From NCBI GenBank assembly GCA_037903475.1, contig JBAJFG010000454.1:1240001-1304000 (forward strand): a DNA stretch of 64,000 nt, written 5' to 3'. Made by a program: the position numbers and the translations under genes. Below, one piece after another: positions 48,101 to 59,100 of this stretch. The DNA is from Ancylostoma caninum (Eukaryota > Nematoda > Chromadorea > Rhabditida > Ancylostomatidae). How positions within the stretch are numbered: the first letter of the stretch is position 1; each line of letters starts with the position of its first letter. Under the pieces are notes generated by a model. That model was not told the DNA's origin. It worked only from the letters and a program-made list of their open reading frames with translations, and did no database searches.

Positions 48101-48889
48101 CTGATAACTGCGGATATGGTCCATCGGAAGCGAAACGGGGCGGAGCCTCTGTCCTGTGATTGGTGCATTCATGATTTTCCTTGCCCTATTAATCTCAACT
48201 CATTCCCCAATCAAAATGTTTACGAGAATTTATGTTTGAACATGTGCCCCTGACGAGGCATCATTGATGAGGTGGGAAACGAATGAATGCACCAATCACA
48301 GAGCAGAGGCACCGCCTTTTCACGTAGCGATGGATCAAACCCGGGAAATATTCACTCTGCTAAGGATTGCCATATTACCTCTTTCATGAAGTGGAAACAC
48401 GCCGCGTGGCTATGCTTGATACATGTATTGTTTGCATCACAGATGTCTCCTTCATAATTACAGAAACACAAGTTTCTCGTCTCTTCGTCTAGGATTCCAT
48501 CACTAGAAGAAATTTTATCAGATTTGCTTACTAAAGACAGCTATCAGAATCCAAAAAATCCTCCAACTCAATATTAAGAAAATGAAAAATTCGTTTTTTT
48601 TCCCAAAGATTTTCATTCGAAAGAGAGTTAGGAATAATCCTAGAAATCTGATCAGTGTTTACAAAAAAAAGTTGTGCCGTACCTTGGAATAATTTTGGCT
48701 TCAAAGCAAACAAATGCTATCACGCGAGAAAAGTGCAAACAAGTGATAAGAAGCCTGTACAAACTGGATGGGCAGAGGATGTTGCGGACGTCCGACGGCC
48801 TCCTCGGGAATCGTTAGGTCGGATGACTCGGCTTGACCAGCACAATAATGAAAGTGGGCGTATAAGTACAGAAATAACAGGGTGACCAT
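42137..48889 (-). CDS. TGF-beta family type I receptor serine/threonine kinase
   Basis: Exons, minus strand: 48889-48765, 48502-48379, 47693-47604, 47548-47431, 47378-47226, 47159-47096, 46782-46696, 46638-46587, 46514-46430, 46270-46126, 46064-45909, 44631-44463, an unresolved one ending 43662, 43595-43455, 42543-42418, 42274-42137. Phases agree except at the unresolved start; it totals 590 residues plus that exon. Order: signal peptide ([20 protein letters not shown]), cysteine-rich ligand-binding domain with the CCYEGNYCN box, one membrane helix ([20 protein letters not shown]), GS box SGSGSG, then kinase: GKGRYGEV, VAVK lysine, [21 protein letters not shown]. The GS box and kinase motifs identify a type I receptor, phosphorylated by a type II partner, that phosphorylates receptor-SMADs. 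Sma-6 and daf-1 orthologues are both possible. Oddities: a Ser/Gly-rich kinase insert, a GC-AG intron, and a tail of over 50 residues beyond the kinase. Confidence 0.9.
42590..42870. repeat. Dispersed GAGATTACCCAGG-family repeat in a receptor intron
   Basis: Units AAGATTACCTAGGGTAAACG (42592) and inverted partners ending ATCTCAATGATGCATG and ATCTCGATGATGTATC match the family seen at 4067-4440. They lie in the intron between the last two kinase exons. Confidence 0.5.
43662..43816 (-). CDS. Receptor exon encoding a Ser/Gly-rich kinase insert, 5' boundary unresolved
   Basis: The open frame ([20 protein letters not shown] and following residues, ending MQKSSDG) finishes at a consensus donor GTAAGT after 43662 and joins in phase to [15 protein letters not shown] in the next exon. 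It must follow WEIARKVE of the exon ending 44463, in phase 0. No TTTCAG-type acceptor in that phase is visible. In mammalian type I receptors only about a dozen residues separate these two points, so this is an insertion in the kinase C-lobe. Confidence 0.5.
45401..45569. repeat. Foldback repeat in a receptor intron
   Basis: CCTTGTCGAAAAGATAGACG... (45401-45424) is perfectly inverted at 45546-45569, and inner segments (ACGCGGTGGGACC / GGTCCCAACGCG) also pair. It is GC-richer than its surroundings and lies between receptor exons 45909 and 44631. Confidence 0.75.
47088..47095 (-). promoter_or_regulatory. GC-type 5' splice site of the receptor gene
   Basis: The juxtamembrane exon ends ...GATTCTGG at 47096 and the intron starts GCAAGT. 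This is the only donor that keeps phase with the next exon beginning at 46782 (A then AGTGGCTCC, encoding SGS). A GT two bases later in the alternative reading (GTACAG) would shift the frame. GC-AG introns with strong GCAAGT consensus are known in nematodes. Confidence 0.7.
48121..48333. repeat. Foldback MITE-like element in receptor intron 2
   Basis: Arms of about 53 bp (CCATCGGAAGCG... at 48121 and its near complement ending CGATGG at 48333) share the TGATTGGTGCATTCAT and GCCTCTG blocks. The central spacer is about 107 bp. No coding is present. Confidence 0.7.
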
Positions 48890-51239
48890 TGGACAGCGCG
48901 GAAGCGGGACGGACTCAAGTGATCATTCGCTGGGTGTACGTCGCACGTTCTGAATTCACGTTCGATTTGCTGGATTGCTTGAGGTTTGGCGGGAACATTC
49001 CCTCGAAAAATGGAGAATGGGATGAAATGGGCCAGGAAATAGGAAAAGGAAATATGGGAACGGAAATGGGAAATGCTGAAAAGGCTTGGAAATGTAGAAA
49101 ATTTGCAAGGAGAAGAAAGACAGTGATGCCCAACAGGCAGTGCCCAACGCAGGGGAGGGATCACTCACCGAGTTTTTTTTGGAAACGCTTGCAAAATCAA
49201 TGAAAACTGTGAGGTAGCTTAATAAAATTGTTTGTTTTTACTACTGTTTCCTAACTGCTTATAATTTGTCACCTAATATTGAGATAAAAATTTTCAGTAG
49301 TTTTAATTTTCCACCCGGATCCCCAAAGTGGTGGATAATGCAGTTTTTCCTACGGGGGCCAACCTTTCAGATACGGTAGAATCTTCGGAAGAAACCAGTG
49401 TTATGACCCCGAAATTCTCAGAAGAAAAACATCGCCAATCCACGCGAAAATCCAGGGCAAAACCGGAGTTTGCAGATGTTCGGAAAATCCGAACTTGATC
49501 CACCAACAACCCACAATTTTCAAAAGTGCCGTGGAAGTATAATGTCATGACCGATACTTATGGAGTTTTCGTGGAGAAATGAAAGGATAAAGACATATTT
49601 AGGGAATATGGAATGACCCAGAATCCTTCGAACGGCCTCCAAGCCCAAACTCTATCATAATTCTAGACAAACTATTAACGTCAAGAAAATTACGAGTGCT
49701 AGTACCGTCGCTCTTCACTCCACTACTACGGGAAATCCCAGGAACCGCGTCAAGAATTCTTAGAAGCGTTATCTCACAACTGAAGGGTTTGAATTTTCTG
49801 AGACCCTATAAATTCACAGTAACTACGTAATTTAGAGTAAAATGAAAATTCTGGCGAGTCTGGCCCTGTGATCTGAATTTCGCCAGAGGAGAATTACCGT
49901 AATGAAACCGGCAAAATTCATGTGGAGTGCATACAGAAATCACGGTAATCACCTGAAAATTTGGCGAAATCCGTTCGTCTTCACGAAACTGCACGAGTTA
50001 TTCGGGGCTCAGGCTGAATTCGGCCAAATAACAGCAGAATTTAACTGAATTATTCGAACGAATTCATGATTTACATTCCCCAGAATCTGCCTAGTAATTC
50101 GATGTATGTAGAATCACCAGGGAATAAAAGAAGCAAAACTGAAGAATGAATAAGAGAATTAGGTAAGAATGATCTATAGAGAGTGGATAGGTTTCCAGAC
50201 ATTAAATCTGATCTCGTAATATCAAAAGATTATTATAGAGTGAGATAATTTGGAAGGAATATGGTACTACTGGGAGCATAACTGGAGCAGAACCTTTGTG
50301 CAGCACAACCTTTCAGGTTTAAGTAACTGTGCTGCTCGTGGATCCGAATTTGTGGGGTGGTTATTGAAGCTAATTTGGAATTGGAAAAGCTCATGTTTAA
50401 AAGAGCCCCACAAATCAGACCATGGTTGTTCAGAAGGGTTGAAGACAACAGCAACTTCCCATATTTTGGAAAATCGAAGGAGAAAATGATGAAGATACGA
50501 AGCAAGTTGTGAACAGAACTTCTCTTATAGTGTAATTTTAATTCACCAAAGCTGTACGAATTCTAAATTCCTAAGAAGAAACATTATAGTGAACACACGT
50601 GCGTATCACTCAAGTATGACAAGGTTGAGAGCGTTTCAGAGCGTGGATCACATATGACAAGCTGGAGACGAACAAAAGTTGCCGAATAACGAATAATGAA
50701 TACCACATAGGGTGTACCTCCCCAGTGACGACAAGGCTGTCAGAAAGGATACATAGTGTGCTCATCCCTGGCAAACATAAATACTGCACTAGATCCATCC
50801 AAATAACCCGTCTCAAAATTCTGCGATAGATGTTTGATGGGATAGCAGAGGTCAAAACATAGCGAGGGTTAGCGTAGAGCTGCATTAATCGCTAAAGGGC
50901 TGCGATCGTATTCGACAACGATTGCGTTTAGCACTGCCTCCATTCGATAAAATAAAATCGGCGAAATCAGTACATGAACGTCTTTGTCATTCTGATGGTC
51001 AATTTTAAAGGGAAACACCTCCACAATTTCCACAAAGTCATCGGGTGTTACCTTCAGAATGAAAAAAATTAACGATGTTAATTCAAATAACACTGTAAAG
51101 CCAGGAGAGAACGAAGATCGGATTGAGAACAGAAACTGGTGGAATTTAACACATTCGCGACAACGTAGATTTTCCGCTCAGGGCCACTTTGGACCAAAGC
51201 GAGTTTGCGCTTGTTTCTCACGGCTTTTGCGAGAATTAG
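48890..51239. other. Gene-poor stretch upstream of the receptor
   Basis: The receptor promoter presumably lies near 48890-49200 on the minus strand, but no clear core element or trans-splice acceptor is visible. At 51093-50608 (minus) two overlapping open frames look hydrophobic, but no family is recognised. Nothing else is supported. Confidence 0.4.
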
Positions 51240-52020
51240 GGCAAATTTGACATGCTGATCACAATTATGCCGTCTATTTTACTTGGTAGAGCACATCTGT
51301 AGTGTTACTGTATGTATACTGTAGAAACTGTAGAAAGACCTTTTTCTATCAGAATTCAACCAAAATTTGCGCAGGAGGGTAATTTGACATACAGATTAAG
51401 AATATGAAATTCATTGTCTACCGTATCGCTTCACTGCAGGGTTACTGTAATCATACTGTAGGAACTGTGGGGAGGCTTTTTCATCAGAATTTGCCCCGAC
51501 ACTGGGATTATTTTACACTCTGAACTCGAATATGGCCCCTATCTCGAATATGGATCTCAAATTCGTGTTCAGCATGTCGCAAACCTCCACCTGTCAAAGT
51601 TCCACTGAGTTTGATGAACAAAATGCATCTACAGTATGCCTACGGTAGTCCTACTGTACTGCGCTACGGTAAGAAATGGATGTCAATTTCGTACTCAGCA
51701 TGTCAAATAACCTCACTTGCCAAAGTTTCACTGAATTTGGTGAATAAAATGCATCTACAGTATGCCTACAGTAACCATACGATAACGCTACAGTAGCCTT
51801 AGAGTACTGCTCTACGGTGCCGGACTGATGGCGTATTTGTGTTCAGCACGTCATGTAACCCCGAGTTCAAATTTGCTGTAGATGCTGTGAGAAAATACAT
51901 CAACAGTATCTACAGCATGACTACAGTAATCCTACAGTACCGCAGTTACGGTACAAAATGGATGCCATTTCCGTGTTCAGCTGGTAGAATAACCCCTAGG
52001 GGCAGAATTTGGGGGAGCTC
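51240..52020. repeat. Degenerate tandem repeat rich in CTACAGTA / TACTGTAG
   Basis: Units of roughly 130-150 bp contain CTACAGTATGCCTACNGTA, a GATGNCAATTTCGTNTTCAGC block and CATGTCANNTAACC followed by CAAAGTTTCACTGA. The units near 51610 and 51740 are nearly identical over 60 bp. The block shares TTCAGCAYGTC, AAATAACC and AAAGTTTCA motifs with the foldback at 62398-62610, so the two are related repeats. Confidence 0.7.
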
Positions 52021-52979
52021 CACCTAAGAAAAAGTGATAAAACGGATACGACCCACCGGTGGGTCGTATTGTCCGTTATGTGTTAAAAAATTGCAAAAGG
52101 AATCCTAATCTGTAAAGATAGAGATAGTTCAAGAGGTCTAAAAACCACACTGATGAGCATTTTCTCGAACTATTAATTTGTTATTTCACGTGGATCTTTT
52201 CAACGCGAAAACCTTCTTCGACCTAAATAGAAAATTATCCTAACTTCTACATGATTGCAAAAGATCTCCAAGAAAATTCTGGAAAACAACGAATATGTGC
52301 AACGCAAAGAGTTTTCCAGAGTGACGTACGAAAGGTGACATAGGATTCCGGCAATTAGTGGAATTAGTTACGTAAATAATTTCAGGCACAAGATTTTAAT
52401 ATTCAGAAATGTAAATTATCGATGACAGACATACAAAAATGCGGTATTTTTTCACTACTGGTTAAATAAAGAATAAAGCTAGAAGAAAATTAGAAAAAAA
52501 AATGGAAAAACATAAGGTTAGGTGGAGTAGAAACTGAGAGCAGCGTCATGGTTACTCAGCACAAGACGGGGAACGACGAAGCCATGAACAAAAAAATATC
52601 AACAGGTTGTGCATGAGATCCGAAAATGGATCAGATACCTGGAAGGTGTTGAATGGATCCAAAATAATTGTTGATAAAATCCCAAATATCACATTTTAAA
52701 CGAAATGAGGAGCCAGATAGAGCAGGAACACCAGGCTTAAAATAATGAGCTGATTATCCAAGGAAGGTCTTCAAAGAACGCCAGATTTACAGTCAAATTA
52801 AGTAAAACAAAGAAAAGAGACGAAAACTATGAAAAATGCGGAATTTCATGTAGGAAAAAAACCTCACAGAACTAGAGAAAAAGTAATGAACGAATGGTAT
52901 GGCTGTTCCCGCGAAATAAACGCAAGTGACGTCCTCTAATTTGATAACAAACTAGATCTTCGCAGTGAACAAGTGGGAG
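52021..52979. other. Unannotated stretch
   Basis: AT-rich, with no open frames of note. It starts with the small palindrome ACGACCCACCGGTGGGTCGT at about 52050-52069. Confidence 0.5.
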
Positions 52980-53150
52980 TTAGTGTATCAGAAGAATAGA
53001 AACATTCAAATCCACGACAACATCCAGAAGTTGTTGCCGGCGCAGCTCCTCGGTGCCAGCTGAGCGAGGATTTACTGGAGTTCGCGCCGATTTTTCGACG
53101 CGGACAAGCCAGTCAGGTGCGGTCGTCACCGCTAACTGTCTTTGTTGACA
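52980..53150 (-). CDS. Possible terminal exon of an unknown gene
   Basis: After an acceptor-like CCGTCTCAG (complement at 53151-53159) the frame is open for 56 codons to TAA at 52982-52980: CQQRQLAVTTAPDWLVRVEK, then a basic/polar region and RRQQLLDVVVDLNVSILL. The composition looks coding and GC content is higher than around it. The same frame is open upstream to 53342. No partner exon, start codon or family could be identified, so this may be chance or part of an unrecognised repeat. Confidence 0.2.
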   Translation of the reverse strand, partial: CQQRQLAVTTAPDWLVRVEKSARTPVNPRSAGTEELRRQQLLDVVVDLNVSILLIH

Positions 53151-53625
53151 CTGAGACGGCCGATAGCGGCAAAGACAGAGGACGCTCGATGAAATCGATA
53201 ATTTGAAATCCAGAAAAAATGATGTCTGCATATGAGCAGAAGCTGCTTTTTTGCTCAGAAAAGCAACCCAAAAGAGAAGGGAATTTCTCTTGAACAAATA
53301 GCACACAGGGTCAGAAGCAGCGGCAACGCTGCTAACGAGCACTTGTTCGAATCAAACTCCGAGTATTCGTTTGAATTTTCGAGAATTGACACTAATTGCT
53401 ACCCCTGTTCCAAATTTCACGAAACTTCCATAGTGAGAATTCGCCTATGAGATTATTTGATGCGTCGATCGCAAATATCATTACACTTTTGTATGATAAC
53501 GCCAATTTCTAACAGATATTTTTTATAGAAATACGCTGGACTCGGCCGGAATATTTCACAGGCTTCTCGGGCAAAGGTAGTCGAGAAGTGATAGGGTACA
53601 ATGACTCAGGAACTCTAAAAACCGT

Positions 53626-53768
53626 GTTTTGCATCGCTATGCATGGATTTTGCATGAGTTTGAGAAAATTGTCGGTTTTTCGTGGGTTTTGCATGGAATT
53701 TGCATCGGATTCGGAGGTGGATGGGTTCTGCATGGGTATGCACGGGTTTTGCATGGATTTGAACATTT
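53626..53768 (+). repeat. Short tandem TTTTGCATG repeats
   Basis: GGGTTTTGCATGGA-like units occur at least six times with 10-40 bp spacing (about 53628, 53645, 53688, 53698, 53728, 53746). A related cluster of TGCATG motifs lies at 59527-59760. Confidence 0.6.
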
Positions 53769-53817
53769 CTGAGAGCGATCGATTGAAAAAACCGTGTTGA
53801 ATGATGAGCTTAGCGAT

Positions 53818-54530
53818 TTATGTACAATACTCTCGCTAAATTCTTTTTTAAAAAAAGTACACTCGGCGCGCGATGTTGCGTTCTTTTCATTCCATCTCTA
53901 TAAATTTGTTGAGACGCAATATATCGCAAAACAAAACCGATGGGAAGAACCGTAATTGATCCAAAACTTAGCCCTATATAAGGTGAGCTAACAGTTTTCA
54001 GCTTCATCATGAAATTTTAAGTATGCTTCGCAACAATTTTGTCGCGTATCGCTTGGTACGCCGCATGCAACGTCGCGCGCTGTTCGCGACGGAATCCCTC
54101 ACAACAAAAAACGCTCAAATTTCACAATTTAACATGAAATTTGTAGCAAATTGCTGGGTGTGTATCATCGTGAGGGAGAACGGGGCGTGGTACAGCTATA
54201 CGATTGGTTCGTTCAAATCCTCCTCCCGCCCCAAACGGTTGACTCGTTCTCTTCGCGCGCGATTCCACTATACATGACAATGCAAAATTTGAATGCGATT
54301 GAGGACGAATTAATCGTGGAGGGCGGAAAGTCTCCGCCTCGTTTTCCCTCACGATGATACACATCCCAAATTGCTTATAGGTAGGTCGAACAGACATGTA
54401 CGGTTTCCATGATCTATGCGGACTTTCGACAGACTGCATGCCACCAAATTGTAGAGGATGGAACGAAAAGAACGCAACTTCGCGGGCCAAGTGTACTTTT
54501 TTAAAGAATTTAGCGAGGGTAGTGTACATC
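53818..54530. repeat. Large foldback element
   Basis: The outer arms, about 53830-53900 and 54450-54525, share CGCTAAATTCTTT, AAAGTACAC and GTTGCGTTCTTTTC inverted. The inner arms, 54146-54188 and 54332-54374, share GCAAATT, GTGTATCATCGTGAGGGA inverted. The total is about 0.7 kb, with unequal spacer DNA between inner and outer arms. The 136-codon open frame across it is a product of the palindrome. It is probably a nonautonomous DNA transposon, superfamily unknown. Confidence 0.7.
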
Positions 54531-55561
54531 ACACATCCTACTCGGTTTCATTGGTCCCAGTATGTGTACGCTATACATTGGAACGAATGAAAACCGAATA
54601 ATTTTGTTACTTTAATAAGAAATTCAGAAAACAATTTGCACATCCAGATATTCGAGAATGAGAAAGCCCTAAAACTGTTTTTCTCTCTGATACAGAACTA
54701 AATTGGTTTCTAGCAGTGGAGCCCTTGAATTTTTCATTTGTTCGAAATTGATTTTTTTTGCTTTCGAACATTGGATACTTGGAATAAATAGAAAACTTGA
54801 ATATTTCAATATTGAAGACTAATACAATACTGCACGACAGAAAGGAAGTGCTTTAGATTTCTCTCAATCTCGAACAACTGGATGTTTAATTTGCTTCTCA
54901 AAATGTTAATTAAAGCAACAAATTGTTTGGTCTTCATTCGGTCCAATTATAGTGTATAAGATGTCCATCAATGAACCCGCGATGTTAGGCAGATGATATA
55001 AGTCGATTATGTTTCTTTTTTCCTTCGGTGCTCACCTTTTGGCCAGAGAATTTAGAAAACGTGATTTCAGCAGGCGTGCGGTTCAAACTCCTGAGTGAAT
55101 TGAGATTTTTACTCTAGGATGCTTGGCTATACTGAAAATTAGAAAAATTCAAAAAGACGTTTGACTATATTGCATCAGTCGTTCAATTCATGGAATATTC
55201 CTGCTCTCGAAAAAAAAAGTTGCCCCTCTAGATGTTATGAGTTTTGAGTGCGAAAATTTGCAGTTGTTCACTTTCCTTCAAAAGCATCGGGAAAAAACTA
55301 ATCAAAAAATATGGCTAATATAAGTATTGGAAAGCTGTCTCATACATCTTTACGTCTGTGACATTTCCTTTTGCCCTTTCTTTCAAGATAATTTTTTTTT
55401 GAAAATTCGAAAAACATTGTGAACCTGAAATTCCCAGGAACCGTTTCCCTCCATATCTTCTTTATCTGTGCACATGCTCCACTTTTCATTCGCTTCATCA
55501 ACCTCATAACTCCGAAAATTAGCCGAGCTGCCTTCAACGATTTCTCCAAGGAACGCTTTCG
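54531..55561. other. Unannotated stretch
   Basis: AT-rich, with no gene recognised upstream of the tRNA. Confidence 0.5.
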
Positions 55562-55633
55562 GCCCAAGTAGTATAGTGGTTAGTACTCCACGTTGTGGCC
55601 GTGGCGACACAGGTTCGATTCCTGTCTTGGGCA
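55562..55633 (+). tRNA. tRNA-His (anticodon GTG)
   Basis: Full cloverleaf in 72 nt. The acceptor GCCCAAG pairs with CTTGGGC, then discriminator A at 55633. The D arm is GTAT/GTAC. Anticodon stem CCACG/CGTGG has loop TTGTGGC with GTG at positions 34-36. T arm ACAGG/CCTGT has loop TTCGATT. The B box GGTTCGATTCC is intact, and a TTTT Pol III terminator follows at about 55637. No intron. It reads histidine codons CAC and CAU, and the extra 5' G needed by His-tRNA synthetase is normally added after transcription. It appears functional. Confidence 0.96.
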
Positions 55634-56185
55634 TCGTTTTGCACCCTGCTCATTGTTGGCAGCCCTTCTTTTTAAATCCACAGCGATATAAAAACTTGAC
55701 GGATTTGAGAAAAGAACGCTTTGCTGAGAGAATAGATTTTTCAAGGACAAACGCAATGGAACGCTGTCGTAACATCGCCCGATAAATTTTCGAATTTTCC
55801 TCCCGAATCAAATAAACCTCAAAGGTGTCCGCGTGTAAGTGAAAGCCTAAGAAATCATTCTCATGTTTGTGCTTCCATAATCGTTGAATGAAGGCTTATG
55901 GGAGGGGATTGTCAAGAGCAGAGTCTTTCTGCTAGTTTCAGATTGAAGCATATAGGAGGATTCTGAAAAAAAATTCGAATTTTATTGGTGAAAAATACAA
56001 TGCATGAACAATTAAACGCTATTCACTTAATTCTCACGGCAAAATTCAATTTAGTGATGAAGATGATACAACTTCAAATAGTAACTGAAAGCTCACAACC
56101 AAACACACGTAAGCGATACCGTAAGCGCTATCAAATAACCCGTTTAAAAAATTATATACTACAAACAGGAATGAACGGCAATACC
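55634..56185. other. Spacer and 3' untranslated region of the HARBI1-like gene
   Basis: On the minus strand an AATAAA signal (complement of TTTATT at 55981-55986) lies about 200 nt past the stop of the HARBI1-like gene. The plus-strand 172-codon open frame from 55985 is antisense to the last exon and is not considered a gene. Confidence 0.5.
55981..55986 (-). terminator. Polyadenylation signal of the HARBI1-like gene
   Basis: AATAAA on the minus strand, about 200 nt beyond the stop codon at 56188-56186. Confidence 0.5.
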
Positions 56186-59100
56186 CTACAACAGAACACC
56201 ATAAAGGTTGTCATAGTGCCGCACGATTCTGTCCCTGGCTTGCCGTGCCTGCGCAGCACCAGCTTGGGGAATCGGTTGCAGGTTAGTGAGAGGTTCGGTT
56301 GGAGGCGGATAGCGTTCGACGTACTTGGCCACGTCTTGTTTCCACGCTATGAGGTTATGCAGGATCTGGAAGGAAGAGATCGGTTTGAAAAAAACAAAAA
56401 AGAAAAAATGCCAGAACAAAAGAGATGGGAAAGAAAAAATAACAAATTTTATCTGAAAAACAACATAGCCCACAGTGTGTATAATTTAAGAAAATTGTGT
56501 TAAATACCGTACCTACAGTACATTTACCGTCACAAAGCAAAATTGACGTTATTATCTAAAAGGAAATCGGTGACTTCTGCTCCAGAAAACACATAATCTC
56601 CTGAAGCTTTGCACAAAGAGGAGAGAGAGAGGGTTGATACGCTGATAGCAGTGGCGAACGCAGAAAGTGGGCGGGAGGGGGGGGGGTGTGGGAAAAAAGT
56701 GGGACCCGGAAAATAAAATTAATAGAAACCTTAATTATAGTAATAAATAATTAATAAAAATTATATTAAAAATACTAATAAAAATAAACTAATATAAGAT
56801 TTTTATATGTATTGTAAGGTCATTTCAGAAATCCCCCCCTCCCCCTGCGTCCGCTGCTGGCTCATAGTGATTATCAACATCATTTACCTCGTATCACTCG
56901 TGCTATGTATTTTATTGCCAAATATGGTACATACTTTCCTCTGATTTTTCTTACAGTGATCGTACCAAAACTCTACAGTAATGACATTGTAGTACGAAAT
57001 TGTTACAACATTGGTGTTTAACTTGTGAAGTAACATAGTGTGTGGTGTGTGCGAAGTTTCAGAAGATTCTTTGGAAAACTGTATCGGATACCTATTGTTG
57101 CACACAAAAAAGGCTTTATTGAGCAAAAATCATATTTCTGTAACCAACCCGCGTGGGGAAAGATGAGCAAAAATTTCGTTTTTGAGACTTTTCAGGGGAA
57201 GCTTGTCGAATATTGTTTGAGAAAAGTAAGAGTTAAAATTGTCAGTATTATTGAAGATAGAAAAAAATATACAGCTTGAACACGGCGATAATCAAGGAGA
57301 TCTAAAAACTGAAGAGATTTGTTGTGTGGGAGAAGACGCGGCGGAAAGTAGGTGCTTTTGTTATCTACAGGAATCAATGCAAACAGGTTTTGGTCTGTAA
57401 TTCTTTTTTTCGGATTAACCTCTTTGAAGGTGTTCCATCCAAGGAAAACCTCGAAGGCAGGAAAATTAAACACATCATAAAAAGTACGGGTTTTCTGACC
57501 CCCGAAACCAATCAATTTTAACTTAATTTTAGTGTAAGGCCACCATAAAGCACTGAAAATTGAGCACTAAGCTAAAGGTGCCACTATACATTACAACAGG
57601 AGCATCCTTCGTCACCACCGCTAAGGTTTCCTGGATTTTAATATGTATCGACCACAGGTGACTCGTGCAGGAGCAACATAATCCTCCATCCAAGATTAAT
57701 AGCTAGCGAAATTCACGACCCTGATGACGACAACATTGGATGCCAAGCTCCACGTGGAGTATAACGGTAGTCTTAAAGGACGGATGCACTCACCAATAGT
57801 GACGTTACCAGCCGTCCACCTCTTAGAGGCTCGAGTTGTAGCGGCTTCTGAAGCACGGCAAACCGCCGCTGTAAAAATTCGAAAGCGGTGTCGATCACTC
57901 GACGGGCACTGAATTCCGATAATAACGTAATATTTGGACAATGCCCAAGGAACAGTCAAGAAAATCTCGAAAGTAAAAAACAAAAAAATGCTGAAAACGC
58001 CAACCAGCCATGCTTCTTATTGAATCTTTGCTTGCTCCCTGTATCCGCCGTACGTCCAGGAAACGGCTCGACGTACCGCGCACCTTGACCCAGACCATCA
58101 TCCGTCAGAATATGGTACTGCACCGGCCCGACACTGCCGAGGTCAGTGGTTTCCGGGAACAGATCGTCGCATTCTTTTAGGAAGGTCTATAGGTCCGATT
58201 CAGTCATTCAGGATTACATTATTCATAAGACTTGATACTATTCGAAAAGTTCACATACATAGATGCTAGAGCTTCTGAATATCGACGAATCGCCCAGAGT
58301 TCCAGGCATACCGACATCGAACAAAAGGAAACGATAGTCGGCGTCACAAATTGCCAACAGAACTATGGATTGAAAATTTTTGTAGTTCAAATACTCCTCT
58401 ATCCCGCCATTTGGTTTCTGTAAAGAACCCAAGGCTTTTGGTTTCTGGAAAAAAGTAAAAACTAGTTCCGGGCACACTTGTAGAAGCCAACTGAGACAAA
58501 CCTTTATAGCAACATGTCTTCCATCAAGGAAGCCAACGGCTCTAGGATAATCATAGAGCTCTTGAGTTTTCGCAGCAACCTGTTCCAGGTAGCTTCTTGT
58601 TATCGGAGGAAAAGCATTGTGGGTTTCACCTAAGTACGAGGTTTAGTTGTTTTTATTAGAATATATTATGCTAAACATGATAGCCAGAGCAACTAACTCT
58701 CAATAATTGCTTCTATCACTTCCGACACAATCGCAGAGACAGTGGCTTTTCCACAGCTGAACTCCTCGGACAGGTTGGTGAAGTTGAATCCATTGCCAAC
58801 GAATCTAAAACTACCCAAAATTCGAATAATATTCCTCAGTTCTGCTTTTCTAGTTGTATGATGTTTTGCCGAGTGAAAAATCAGTCAATTTTTAAAAATT
58901 TGAGAATTGAGCCGAGTTCATAAGTATTATGTACAAGCTTTGAGTATGTTTTTCTCATCTACATATTTCCCCGTTCCGTGAAGTGAGTCAAAGGCAGCAC
59001 CCGACCAGACCATGGTTCTTAGGTAAGTTTCATGATAGATATTGCAGTTTTAATGGACGTAGTACTCACATCTAATCGTGAAAATACCCGAAATCCGCGA

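Noticed and set aside
50608..51093. Two overlapping hydrophobic frames on the minus strand, possible receptor fragment
   Set aside because: They overlap in different frames, have no clear splice sites between them and no motif of a known 7TM family.
54205..54225. B-box-like GTTCAAATCC
   Set aside because: No surrounding cloverleaf; lies in the foldback spacer.
54122..54532. 136-codon open frame on the minus strand
   Set aside because: Falls entirely in the foldback element; the palindrome creates open frames on both strands.
55985..56503. 172-codon open frame on the plus strand
   Set aside because: It lies antisense to the last exon of the HARBI1-like gene, whose phase and LHN motif are convincing.
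57773..57793. Alternative end of the HARBI1-like protein by reading through the exon 6 donor
   Set aside because: Read-through gives a stop after eight residues, whereas splicing to 56365 restores the conserved LHN motif in phase.
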